Source of the DNA: an uncultured Bacteroidales bacterium
GTDB lineage: Bacteria; Bacteroidota; Bacteroidia; Bacteroidales; Bacteroidaceae
NCBI GenBank assembly: GCA_937901185.1
Contig: CALCHR010000068.1
Span: 1 to 34,925, forward strand
DNA length: 34,925 nucleotides
Direction of reading: 5' to 3'
Of the stretch, positions 1 through 7,995 are shown in pieces. How positions within the stretch are numbered: position 1 is the stretch's first letter; the number at the start of each line of letters is the position of its first letter. The notes under the pieces are model-generated. The model was not told the origin of the DNA, did not search any database, and was given only the letters and a program-made list of their open reading frames with translations. Made by a program: the position numbers and the translations under genes.

Positions 1-171
1 TACCCCTTCATGTATCTCTTCTACGCCTGGCTCATCGACAACCAGCTCTACACGCTGAGCGATACGTGGCCCGTAGCTCTGGGGGTAGTAGTCGGTTGCA
101 TGGTGCTGGCCTACGCACTGCTTCGTCTCTACGACCTGCCCGTGCGTCGTTACTTGGCACGCCGTGTGTAA
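1..171 (+). CDS. C-terminal end of a membrane protein, probably acyltransferase family 3 (partial)
   Basis: Frame 1 is open from the first base and gives 57 residues before TAA at 169-171. The peptide has a hydrophobic helix (WPVALGVVVGCMVLAYALL) followed by a short basic tail with LPVRRYLARR. This resembles the last transmembrane helix and cytosolic tail of acyltransferase-3 (OatA/WecH-like) proteins, which often end in a helix plus a (E/D)xPxRR-like motif. Only the tail is present, so the family is a guess; the coding call itself is firmer, because a strong terminator follows 18 bases after the stop. Confidence 0.55.
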   Translation, partial: YPFMYLFYAWLIDNQLYTLSDTWPVALGVVVGCMVLAYALLRLYDLPVRRYLARRV

Positions 172-188
172 GAAAAATAGACATTTAG

Positions 189-236
189 AAGTTTGGGAGT
201 AAGTAACCGCAAGTTCTTACTCCCAAACTTATTTTA
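189..236 (+). terminator. Rho-independent terminator after the partial membrane gene
   Basis: A perfect 15-bp inverted repeat (189-203 with 216-230, 12-base loop) is followed by the T-rich run ATTTTATT. It lies directly after the stop codon at 171. Confidence 0.85.
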
Positions 237-307
237 TTCCGTCAGATAATAATTCTTAATAAATATTTTTATACCAGAAATATACAATGCGTGTTGGATA
301 TATTTTT

Positions 308-315
308 TATCTTTG
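308..315 (+). promoter_or_regulatory. Promoter -7 box for the GH85 gene
   Basis: TATCTTTG at 308-315 matches the Bacteroidetes -7 consensus TAnnTTTG and predicts a leader of about 120 bases. No clear TTTG -33 element is at the usual spacing. A second match, TAGATTTG at 342-349, is an alternative or additional promoter. Confidence 0.65.
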
Positions 316-441
316 CAGAAACTCCTCAGTAGGTGAAAAAATAGATTTGGCCTATCCGAGTTAGCCGCCTTTGTACACCCGTATTAAGAAAAACATATTT
401 ACTACATTTTTTTATTAACCATTTTATTCACAAGTGTTTTT

Positions 442-3400
442 ATGAGAAACAAAAAACTTATCCTGACCGGACTGGCTTTTGTGGCTCTTACCGCTTCTGC
501 GCAAGAGTTTAAGGAAGGCTATGTGGAGTGGGGTTATAGCAGCGACCAGTATGGTGCTACTATGAAGACTTGGGAGAAGGGAAAGGCTATCAATGCCGAT
601 GACAACTTCTTCATCTCTCGCGTGAAGCCCCGCGAGCGTTTCCGCAACGCAAACACTCAGGTACGTCCTGAGTTGAATGAGTCAAATGACAAGAAACTCT
701 TGTTCTGGGTGCCCATCAATGGTACAAAGAACAATGCTTTGCCCGACGGAGTTTATGACTCTGAAGTGTTCAACATGTGGTCTTACATCACCCACTACGG
801 AAACTGGACAGCTGGTATCGGCCGCGTGCCCGGTAACTTCCTCGATGTAGCTCACAAGAACGGTGTACCCGTATCAGGTGTTGCCGGTATTCCTTGGGGC
901 TCACTCTTCCAGTTCCCCGCTTGGCAAAAATGTTTGGAAGATATGGTAGAAGTGGGTGCACAGAAGATTGCAGACTTCCACTACTACTATGGTGTAGACG
1001 GTATTGGTTACAACTCTGAGTTTGGTGGCGGTTTTGCTATCCAACAAGACTTGATTCCCTTGCACCAAGAACTGAACAAGATTCAGAAGCCCAGAAACCC
1101 ATTGTTTGAAAACGTATGGTATGATGGTACCAACGACAATGGTATGTGTACTTTCGACCAAGGTCTCGGCACTCACAATGACGACACTTTCGGTCCTGCA
1201 GGCTCAGAGGCTGCTAACTTGTTCTTCAACTACAACTGGAACAACTCTAACCTCCTCAGCAGATCTGTTACTCATGCCAACAGCATCGGCCGTAATCCGC
1301 TCGACCTTTATGCAGGTGTGAACATGCAGGGTGCAGAACCCGGTACAAACAACTGGCCTCTCCTCCAACAGTATCCTATCTCAATTGGTCTCTGGGGTGC
1401 GCACAGCGAAAACATGTTCTGGGAAAGCCGCGGCGAAAAGGGTAGTGAGCCCGAAGTAAAACAGCGCACTTACCAGTTGCGTACAGAGCGTTGGTTCACC
1501 GGCGGTACTCGTAACCCGGCTAACTGCCCCGCTGTGACCAACTCAATGAAGTACCATGCAGACAACGTAACTTACCATGGTATGTCTTCTTTCATGACCG
1601 CACGCAGCGCCATGAAGTGGGACTTGGGCGAAGAAGCTTTGATCACTTACTTCAACCTTGGTAACGGTAAATACTTCAACTGGAACGGTGTACGTCAGCA
1701 CAACAAGGAATGGTACAACATCGGTTCACAAGACTACTTGCCTACTTGGCGCTGGTGGTTCACTAAGAGCTTGCTCGGCAAAGACGTAGTGGCTAATGGT
1801 CTCGATGCTGAGTTCACTTGGGACGAGGCTTACGTAGGTGGTTCTTCTGCTCGCATCTTCGGTTCTACTGCAAGTGAGTATCTCCACCTCTTCAAGACTG
1901 AATATGCTTTGAAGGCCGGTGACGTAGTAACTGTACGCTACAAACTGAAGAAGGGTGCTGCCGACGTGAAGTTGGTGTTCACTGCCCTCGGTAATGAGAA
2001 AGTGGCTCTTGGCAACTATGCAATTGTTACCGCTGCTGACGAAGCCGACGAAGATGTTTGGGTAGAGCGTCAGTTTACTGTAGGCGATGAATTGGCTGGT
2101 AAGACTGCTGCTCTTGTAGCTCTCCACTTCGAAAATGCTAAGGATATGGATCTCTACCTCGGTGAGTTCTCTATCGTACGTGGCGCTGCTGCAACTCCCG
2201 CTGCTCCTATTGTAGAGAGTGCAGCTGTTCTCTCTAACAGCAAGTATGGTGTAGATGCTAAGATCATTTTCAATATGACCAACAACAAGCCTGCCGGCGA
2301 ACCTTGCTACAACATCGATGTGAAGACTGCGTTCTTCAAGGTTTACGCACAGCAAGAAGGTCAGCAGCCTGTATTGATGGGCTTCACTACTTCTTGGGCT
2401 GCTTTGGCTTACAACATTCCTATGAACTTGAAATCTGCAGACCGCGTTCGCGTAGGTGTTTCTGCAGTTTCTCTTGATCACAAGTCAGAATCTGCTATTG
2501 CTTGGAGCAACTACATGGACGCTCCTTCTTATGTATATGATGACGATATTCAGTGCAGCAAGAACACTATCAAGCCCAACGAAAGCTTTGATATGTCTTA
2601 CATCGACCCGCGTCACGAAAGCGCTACTTGGAAACTTGTAGACCTTTCTGGTAAGGAAGTGTTCAGCGGCGAAGGCCACACTGTAACTTGCGAAGGCTTG
2701 CCCGAAACCGGTAGCTACGATTTGCACTTGACTGGTGTTGTACGCGATGCTGATGGCAATACTTCTACTACTACCCTCACATTTGCTAGCTTCGTTCAGG
2801 TAACAAGTGAAGGTGTTGGTGCATTGCCCGAAATCTATACTTTGACTGCTAACGACAAGGAAGCTGACATCGAAGTGAAGGCTGGTGATCTTGTGAACTT
2901 CGCTTACACTGGTCGTCCCGCTGACGGTGCCGGTTCTCAAGGTGTAGACCTCAAAGAAAAGCGCTTCGGTACAAAGGCCGGTGACCTCGGTCTCCAAGGT
3001 AAGAAAGACTTCTCAGTTTCATTCTGGTTGAAGATTAACAAGCTCGCAGCAGGCGAAACTCAGCTCCTTGCTGTTGCTTACAAGCTCGATGCATGGCCTA
3101 AGACTGACTGGGGTTGGTTGTGGTCTAACATCGATGAGACTGGTGCTATGACTTCATTTACTTGGCGTGGTACTGACCTTACCAGCAACAACGAGCTCCG
3201 CTACAAGTATGACAACACTAAGTTGCCCGTTGGTAACTGGGTACACATCGCTTATACTTTCGACTATGACGAAAGCGGTAAGTTCAAGGGTGAATACTAT
3301 GTGAACGGTGTGAAGCAAGAAATCACTCGCTGGAACCGTCAAGCTAACGGCGACAGCTACTTCAATGGCGCTCCCGGCTACGAAGCTAACGTATACGAAA

Positions 3401-4188
3401 TCACAGACAAGCAAGTAATCTCTGTCGGTGGTGCTGCTCACGGCCGCGCAGGTATCGATGGTGTAATCGACAACTTCACTATCTGGAACAAGGCTATCTC
3501 TGCAGAAGAAGTGAAGGCTTCTATGGGCGACCTCACAGACGCTAACCTCCCCGCAGACGTACTCGCATTCTGGGGTCTCGAAACTAAGGCCGGTACAGAC
3601 TTTACCTTCCCCTCTACTGGTGCTAAGGCTGGCGTACAAGCCGGTTGCCACGACTATGCTGCTACAGGCGCTGAAGGTCAAGGCGTATTCTCTTGGGTAG
3701 AATCTGAATACACTTCAGGTTGCCCCTTCATCAGCGGTACTGCTTATCCTGTAACTACATTGCCTACTTGGAAGGCTAAGAAGGGTGTTGTAACCGAAGT
3801 TACAGGTAACGGTGAAGCTGGTTCAGCTAAGGTTTCTTATGCTAAGGCCGGTGACTACGAAGTTACTCTTACTCTTGCCAACTCTCTCGGTCAAGACCAG
3901 CGCACCTTCAGCGTTATCAAGGTTGGTGCTCCCGAAGGTATCGAGAACGCAGCAGGCGCTGAGATGAATGTCTACACTGTTGACAGCCAACTCTTCGTTG
4001 AATTGGCCGAGGCAGGCAACTACAGCATCAACGTTTACAACGCTGCCGGTAAGCTCGCTGCTACTGCTGCTCAGCAGTTCAGCGCAGGTGCTAAGGCACA
4101 ACTCACTCTCCACCAAAAGGGTGTTTACGTGTTGAGCGTAGAAAAGGACGGCAAGGTGGTTCGCACTGTGAAACTCCTCCGCAAGTAA
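442..4188 (+). CDS. Secreted GH85 endo-beta-N-acetylglucosaminidase, multidomain
   Basis: The 1248-residue product has a signal peptide (1-20, ending ASAQ) and a GH85 barrel at about 25-440. GH85 enzymes cleave between the two GlcNAc residues of the N-glycan chitobiose core. The catalytic Asn-x-Glu is visible as N191-S-E193 in the DGIGYNSEFGG segment, and a WYDG segment followed by FFNYNW is also typical. Behind the barrel are a beta-sandwich at about 460-575, FN3/Ig-like modules at about 585-800, a LamG/concanavalin-like domain at about 854-1032, a PKD-like module at about 1105-1163, and a C-terminal domain resembling a type A T9SS sorting signal (about 1167-1248). Signal plus C-terminal domain suggest export to the cell surface. 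Codon choice is strongly biased to GGT, GCT, GTA and AAG, like the ribosomal genes at 10831-11433, which hints at high expression. It is a single gene between its own promoter and terminator. Confidence 0.9.
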   Translation: MRNKKLILTGLAFVALTASAQEFKEGYVEWGYSSDQYGATMKTWEKGKAINADDNFFISRVKPRERFRNANTQVRPELNESNDKKLLFWVPINGTKNNALPDGVYDSEVFNMWSYITHYGNWTAGIGRVPGNFLDVAHKNGVPVSGVAGIPWGSLFQFPAWQKCLEDMVEVGAQKIADFHYYYGVDGIGYNSEFGGGFAIQQDLIPLHQELNKIQKPRNPLFENVWYDGTNDNGMCTFDQGLGTHNDDTFGPAGSEAANLFFNYNWNNSNLLSRSVTHANSIGRNPLDLYAGVNMQGAEPGTNNWPLLQQYPISIGLWGAHSENMFWESRGEKGSEPEVKQRTYQLRTERWFTGGTRNPANCPAVTNSMKYHADNVTYHGMSSFMTARSAMKWDLGEEALITYFNLGNGKYFNWNGVRQHNKEWYNIGSQDYLPTWRWWFTKSLLGKDVVANGLDAEFTWDEAYVGGSSARIFGSTASEYLHLFKTEYALKAGDVVTVRYKLKKGAADVKLVFTALGNEKVALGNYAIVTAADEADEDVWVERQFTVGDELAGKTAALVALHFENAKDMDLYLGEFSIVRGAAATPAAPIVESAAVLSNSKYGVDAKIIFNMTNNKPAGEPCYNIDVKTAFFKVYAQQEGQQPVLMGFTTSWAALAYNIPMNLKSADRVRVGVSAVSLDHKSESAIAWSNYMDAPSYVYDDDIQCSKNTIKPNESFDMSYIDPRHESATWKLVDLSGKEVFSGEGHTVTCEGLPETGSYDLHLTGVVRDADGNTSTTTLTFASFVQVTSEGVGALPEIYTLTANDKEADIEVKAGDLVNFAYTGRPADGAGSQGVDLKEKRFGTKAGDLGLQGKKDFSVSFWLKINKLAAGETQLLAVAYKLDAWPKTDWGWLWSNIDETGAMTSFTWRGTDLTSNNELRYKYDNTKLPVGNWVHIAYTFDYDESGKFKGEYYVNGVKQEITRWNRQANGDSYFNGAPGYEANVYEITDKQVISVGGAAHGRAGIDGVIDNFTIWNKAISAEEVKASMGDLTDANLPADVLAFWGLETKAGTDFTFPSTGAKAGVQAGCHDYAATGAEGQGVFSWVESEYTSGCPFISGTAYPVTTLPTWKAKKGVVTEVTGNGEAGSAKVSYAKAGDYEVTLTLANSLGQDQRTFSVIKVGAPEGIENAAGAEMNVYTVDSQLFVELAEAGNYSINVYNAAGKLAATAAQQFSAGAKAQLTLHQKGVYVLSVEKDGKVVRTVKLLRK

Positions 4189-4214
4189 TTCTGCCGCAAG
4201 GCAACTCCTTATTC

Positions 4215-4249
4215 AAATCCGCTGCCCTTCGGGGTGGCGGATTTTTTTG
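4215..4249 (+). terminator. Terminator of the GH85 gene
   Basis: A 13-bp hairpin (two G-U pairs) with a TTCG tetraloop at 4228-4231 is closed by AAATCCGC/GCGGATTT arms and followed by seven T residues. It starts 26 bases after the GH85 stop. Confidence 0.93.
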
Positions 4250-4280
4250 TACTCCTATCCCCTCTGATGACTAAAAAAAT

Positions 4281-4410
4281 AGCCTTTTTAAGCGCTTGAA
4301 AATCAGGGGTAATTTTTGGGTGTTTCTTCGGAGTTTACTAGGAAAAATTCGTAGTTTACTAGTTTTTCCTAGAAGTTTACTAAGAATTCCTAGAAAGCTA
4401 CTAAGAAAAG
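4281..4410 (+). repeat. Interspersed intergenic repeat, type I, copy A
   Basis: This is one of six related elements of about 130 bp. The 5' half carries TTGAAAATCAgGGG followed by a T-rich stretch. The 3' half is four tandem 21-bp units whose cores (AGTTTACTAGG, AGTTTACTAG, AGTTTACTAAG, AAGCTACTAAG) begin at 4332, 4353, 4374 and 4395. CTAGGAAAAA at 4339 is complementary to TTTTTCCTAG ending at 4372, so a hairpin can form. It lies between the GH85 terminator and the next promoter. Confidence 0.9.
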
Positions 4411-4517
4411 CAGGGTGCTTTCTCTTTTTTTGATAGAGAGGTTGGGTCCGTTTTTTTGTATTAAGATGGAGACTGAAAATTGCAGCAAGCATGGGGCTCT
4501 CTTCTGTAGGTTTTCCG

Positions 4518-4525
4518 TATCTTTG
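4518..4525 (+). promoter_or_regulatory. Promoter -7 box for the InlB-repeat protein gene
   Basis: TATCTTTG lies 26 bases before the start codon at 4552. The -33 region is not obvious. Confidence 0.7.
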
Positions 4526-4551
4526 CAAAAATTAATAAATTCCAATAAGCT

Positions 4552-5283
4552 ATGAAAAAAATCAAGACCTATGTTCTTATGGCGCTGTTCTGCCTCGTGT
4601 CAGGACTCTCTGCGCAAAATCTGGTAAATGACAACACGCTGCAAGAGGAGATGGTAACCATCGAAGTGAAAGGCAGCGGAGGCTATGCCTATGTGGGCGA
4701 CGGCACAGACCGCAAGGTGAAAGTGGCCAAAGGCACCGTGGTGTATGTAAGAGCCGAAGCGCTGGAAGGCTCCGGTAAGAAATTTGCCTATTGGACCACC
4801 AAGAACACCATGGCCAGCGGTAAAGGTATCATCGAGACCAACAAAAACCCCTATGAATTTGTGGCTACGGAAAACATAGCTCTCTATGTGAACTTCGTAG
4901 CTGAGGATACCGACCTCAATGTGGTGGTAGAGGCTGCCACAACTCCCGGCGGCACAGCTTCGGTGAATGGCTTCGAGTCGCTCAAGGTTGCCCTCGGCGC
5001 CGAGATTATTCTTTACGCCCGCCCCGATGCCGGCTATAAATTCCTGGGCTGGCAGATGGATGCCGAGCAGGAGTTTGTGAGCACAGAAGCTCGCTACATC
5101 ACCGTGGCTCGCGGTGCCAACAAGTTTACGGCAGTCTTTGAAAAAGAAGAAGCCACCGGCGTGAGTGCAGTAGTGGCCAAGGCCAAGGACAAGAAGGTCT
5201 ACGACCTTGCCGGCCGCCGCGTGCAGAAGGTAAAAGCCCCCGGCATCTATGTGGTGAACGGAAAGAAAACCCTCGTGCGCTAA
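4552..5283 (+). CDS. Small secreted protein with two divergent InlB B-repeats and short C-terminal tail
   Basis: The product has 243 residues. It begins with a signal peptide (about 1-21, ending LSAQ). Two related modules follow, at about 34-122 and 124-198. Each carries the pattern Gg-x-V, Ga-x-hh-x-A-x-p-x-aGykF-x-x-W, then an ending hhxhFxxE; the clearest are GSGKKFAYW and AGYKFLGWQ. This is typical of the divergent InlB B-repeat family (Flg_new_2-like), which is usually an adhesive or spacer module of surface proteins. The last 28 residues (VYDLAGRR...GIYVVNGKK) match the tails of three other secreted proteins in this window. No catalytic domain is visible. The next gene starts 48 bases downstream without a terminator, so the two may be cotranscribed. 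Function unknown. Confidence 0.85.
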   Translation: MKKIKTYVLMALFCLVSGLSAQNLVNDNTLQEEMVTIEVKGSGGYAYVGDGTDRKVKVAKGTVVYVRAEALEGSGKKFAYWTTKNTMASGKGIIETNKNPYEFVATENIALYVNFVAEDTDLNVVVEAATTPGGTASVNGFESLKVALGAEIILYARPDAGYKFLGWQMDAEQEFVSTEARYITVARGANKFTAVFEKEEATGVSAVVAKAKDKKVYDLAGRRVQKVKAPGIYVVNGKKTLVR

Positions 5284-5331
5284 CCGCAGTGACCATTTCA
5301 GACTCTTACACATTATATATATAACGCGCGC

Positions 5332-6828
5332 GTGAGACTCAAAGCCCCCAATACCTACGTCATCATCTTCGGCGTACTGCTTCTTTGTGCCCTCTCCACC
5401 TGGCTTGTGCCCGGGGGAAAACCTCAGTCCTGGCAAGTGCTCTCGGCTCTCTACGAAGGCTTCAGCCGTCAGGCCGGCATCATCGCCTTTGTCTTGATTA
5501 TCGGCGGAGCCTTCTGGCTGATAAACAGCACGCGGGCCGTCGACGATGGCATTCTGCGCTTCATCTCCCGTGTGCAGCGCTTGGAGCGATATGGCTGGGT
5601 GCGCCGTCTGGGAGTGGGCAACATTGTCATTGTCCTTGTGATGCTCCTCTTCGGACTCTTCGGCGCCGTTTTCGGCATGAGCGAAGAGACCATAGCCTTT
5701 GTAGCCGTGGTGCTGCCCTTGGCTCGCTCGCTCGGCTACGACGACTTTGTCGGCGTGTGTATGGTCTACCTCGCCGCCCATGTGGGCTTTGCCGGCGCCA
5801 TGCTCAATCCCTTTACCATCGGCATTGCGCAGGACATGTCCGGGCTGTCTCTTTTCTCCGGCATAGAATACCGCACGCTCTGCTGGGTGGTGGTCATGAC
5901 GCTGGCCATTGCCTTTGTGCTCTGGTACGCCCACGGCCATCGCCGCGAGGTGAGCAGCGAGCAACAGCAACCGCTGGCCGTGGAGGCCGAAGCCGCAGAA
6001 GAGCGTCCCGGCAAGCGTCCGTGGATTTGTCTCGCCTTGCTCTCGCTCGTCCTCTTGGCGTTCTGCTACCTTTATAGCGCCGACTGTCTCATCAAGGTGG
6101 GCAGTGTGCAATGGCATGCCCCCTATCTGCTCTGGCTGGTGACTTCCGCTTTTGTGGTAGCTTCCGTAGTGGCGCTCAGAGTGTCCCACCGCATGTTCAT
6201 CCTCACTCTCTTGCTCTTCTCCATTGTCTACCTCGTGGTAGGCGCTATGGGCTATGGCTGGTATCTCCCGGAGATATGCGCCCTGTTTATGGCGCTGGGC
6301 ATCTGCGCCGGTTTCTCCGCCGGATATAGTGCCGACAAGGTAGCGCAGGAGTTTGTGGCCGGTGCGAAGGACATCTTCTCTGCCGCCCTCGTTATCGGCT
6401 TTGCCGCCGGCATTATTGTGGTGCTCGAGAACGGCGAGGTCATCAATACGATGCTTCGTGCCATGGCCGACAGCCTTGTGGCTATGGGTCGCGAAGGAGC
6501 ACTGGCCACGATGTACGGCATTCAGACCCTCATCAATGTATTCATCCCCTCCGCCTCGGCCAAGGCTGCCGTCACGATGCCCATTATGGCACCATTTTCC
6601 GACATGATAGGCGTGTCGCGCCAGGCTACGGTGCTCGCTTTCCAGTTTGGCGATGGCATCACCAACATGATTACGCCCTGCTCCGGCGTGCTGATAGCTG
6701 TCTTGTCGATAGCAAAAATCCCCTACGAGCAGTGGGTGAAGTTCATCTGGAAGTTTATCCTCCTCCTGATGCTGGTAGGGCTGCTCCTGTTGTTGCCCAC
6801 GCTTTATTTCCCCTTACCGGGATTCTAA
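5332..6828 (+). CDS. YfcC/DcuC-family inner-membrane transporter
   Basis: The 498-residue product is strongly hydrophobic with about a dozen predicted membrane segments. It begins with the YVIIFGVLLLCALSTWLVPGG segment, which resembles the start of YfcC/ArcD-like C4-dicarboxylate or basic amino-acid carriers (PF03606). A GMSEETIAF segment and a C-terminal half with SASAKAAVTMPIMAPFSD and FGDGITNMITPCSG are also typical. The substrate cannot be told from sequence; amino acids, peptides or dicarboxylates are all possible. The start is GTG at 5332: the reading frame is open back to a stop at 5290 but contains no ATG, GTG or TTG closer to the stop. The gene probably shares a transcript with the InlB-repeat gene upstream. 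Confidence 0.85.
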   Translation: MRLKAPNTYVIIFGVLLLCALSTWLVPGGKPQSWQVLSALYEGFSRQAGIIAFVLIIGGAFWLINSTRAVDDGILRFISRVQRLERYGWVRRLGVGNIVIVLVMLLFGLFGAVFGMSEETIAFVAVVLPLARSLGYDDFVGVCMVYLAAHVGFAGAMLNPFTIGIAQDMSGLSLFSGIEYRTLCWVVVMTLAIAFVLWYAHGHRREVSSEQQQPLAVEAEAAEERPGKRPWICLALLSLVLLAFCYLYSADCLIKVGSVQWHAPYLLWLVTSAFVVASVVALRVSHRMFILTLLLFSIVYLVVGAMGYGWYLPEICALFMALGICAGFSAGYSADKVAQEFVAGAKDIFSAALVIGFAAGIIVVLENGEVINTMLRAMADSLVAMGREGALATMYGIQTLINVFIPSASAKAAVTMPIMAPFSDMIGVSRQATVLAFQFGDGITNMITPCSGVLIAVLSIAKIPYEQWVKFIWKFILLLMLVGLLLLLPTLYFPLPGF

Positions 6829-6865
6829 GAGCAAAGCCATCACTGCTTTTTATACTGCCATTTTT

Positions 6866-6994
6866 GCCTTTTGTAATCCCTTGAAAATCAAGGGCCGTTT
6901 TTGGGCATTTCTTAGGTAAAAGCTAGGTGAATTTCGGTAACTACTAGGAAAATTTTGGTAACTACTAAGAACGCGAAAGTAACTACTAAGAAAA
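6866..6994 (+). repeat. Interspersed intergenic repeat, type II, copy B
   Basis: The 5' half contains CCCTTGA-AAA-TCAAGGG, a perfect 7-bp inverted repeat, and GGGCATTTCTTAGG. The 3' half is four 21-bp units starting at 6916, 6937, 6958 and 6979, with cores GTAAAAGCTAGG, GTAACTACTAGG, GTAACTACTAAG and GTAACTACTAAG. The 76 bases from 6915 to 6990 are identical to those in copy D (19843-19918). Confidence 0.92.
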
Positions 6995-7037
6995 TCGCTG
7001 TGGTATGGAGTAAAAAATCTAAATTTAGACTTTTTAT

Positions 7038-7067
7038 TTTGAGTGTTAAAAAAAACTAATATATTTG
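7038..7067 (+). promoter_or_regulatory. Promoter of the AT-rich secreted protein gene
   Basis: TATATTTG at 7060-7067 fits the -7 consensus TAnnTTTG. TTTG at 7038-7041 gives an 18-base spacer, close to the usual 19-21. The start codon is 36 bases downstream. Confidence 0.7.
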
Positions 7068-7103
7068 AGCCGTCTAAGTTTTCTAAATTAAAAACAAAAT
7101 TTT

Positions 7104-7907
7104 ATGGAAAAATTTTTGACTATTATCTCAATATGTTTTTGCTATTGCTTCAGTAGCTTTGCACAAACACTTCCAATACTTGAAGAAGGAAAAATATGGT
7201 ATGGGGAAACGTGGGCTTATGGTTTAGAACTTAGTTCTACTTCAGAAAGAAAAGTGTGTGGAGATTCTGTCGTTAATGGAGTTTCTTATAAAAAAATTTA
7301 CTTGATGACAAATTTTATTGAATATGAAGAACCTATTATAACAGAAGAGGTTTTTTTGGCTCGTGAGGAGAATGGTGTGATGTATTACTATATAGGAAAT
7401 AAAGAGTTTTGTTTCTTTGACTTCAATCGTAAAATCGGTGATACTTTCTTATTTGAATATGATACCTCTCTCCTAGAATCAGAAGGAATAGAAGTGTATG
7501 GAGTTGTTGAAGATATTACTACTCTAAAAACAGCAGATGGCAATACTCGAAAAGTTTATCATGTGAAGTGCTATACTAAGAAAGTTGAAGATGGAGATTT
7601 CTCAGATGACATATGGGGAGAATATATGTTTATAGAGGGCATTGGCGAGGCTCGTTATGGTATATTATTCCGTTATGGTGTGCTTATGACGGGAGGTGGT
7701 GTTCCTAAACTCATATGTGTACATGACGTGGACGGAAACCACTTGTATGGTGGTGGTGATAAGCAAGAATGTATTATTTCTTGCGTAGGTGCTCCTAAAG
7801 TTCAACAAGGATATAATTGGATTTACGATTTACAGGGGTGTAAGAGAAATTCTATTCCAATGAGAGGTATATATATACGCAACGGAAAGAAATATATATC
7901 TAAATAG
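7104..7907 (+). CDS. Hypothetical secreted protein with GIYIxNGKK tail, AT-rich
   Basis: The 267-residue product has a signal peptide (about 1-20, ending SSFAQ). The central domain of beta-strand character includes a repeated-looking GDSVVNGVSYKKIY and NRKIGDTF pattern seen in small Bacteroidales secreted proteins of unknown function. It ends in IYDLQG...RGIYIRNGKK, the same tail type as its neighbours, so it is probably exported and retained the same way. Base composition is clearly lower in GC than the flanking genes, with AT-ending codons throughout. Together with the adjacent repeat element, this suggests later acquisition or relaxed codon selection. No enzymatic motif is visible. Confidence 0.85.
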   Translation: MEKFLTIISICFCYCFSSFAQTLPILEEGKIWYGETWAYGLELSSTSERKVCGDSVVNGVSYKKIYLMTNFIEYEEPIITEEVFLAREENGVMYYYIGNKEFCFFDFNRKIGDTFLFEYDTSLLESEGIEVYGVVEDITTLKTADGNTRKVYHVKCYTKKVEDGDFSDDIWGEYMFIEGIGEARYGILFRYGVLMTGGGVPKLICVHDVDGNHLYGGGDKQECIISCVGAPKVQQGYNWIYDLQGCKRNSIPMRGIYIRNGKKYISK

Positions 7908-7932
7908 AATTTCTTTCTTAGAGTAAGTAGAT

Positions 7933-7967
7933 AAAAAAATTAGCCCTCATTGAGGGCTAATTTTTTA
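7933..7967. terminator. Bidirectional terminator between convergent genes
   Basis: TTAGCCCTC and GAGGGCTAA form a hairpin with a 3-base loop, flanked by an A-run on the left and a T-run on the right. It can therefore end both the plus gene stopping at 7907 and the minus gene stopping at 7996. Confidence 0.93.
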
Positions 7968-7995
7968 TATGGATAAAGCAGGAGAACCTGTCTTG

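Noticed and set aside
322..441. Possible riboswitch in the 120-base leader of the GH85 gene
   Set aside because: No known aptamer motif or stable multi-stem fold could be recognised; a second -7 box is a simpler reading.
4600..6189. 529-residue minus-strand frame opposite the InlB-repeat and YfcC genes
   Set aside because: It is antisense to two well-supported genes, has a His/Gly-rich composition with no domain, and arises from codon bias of the real genes.
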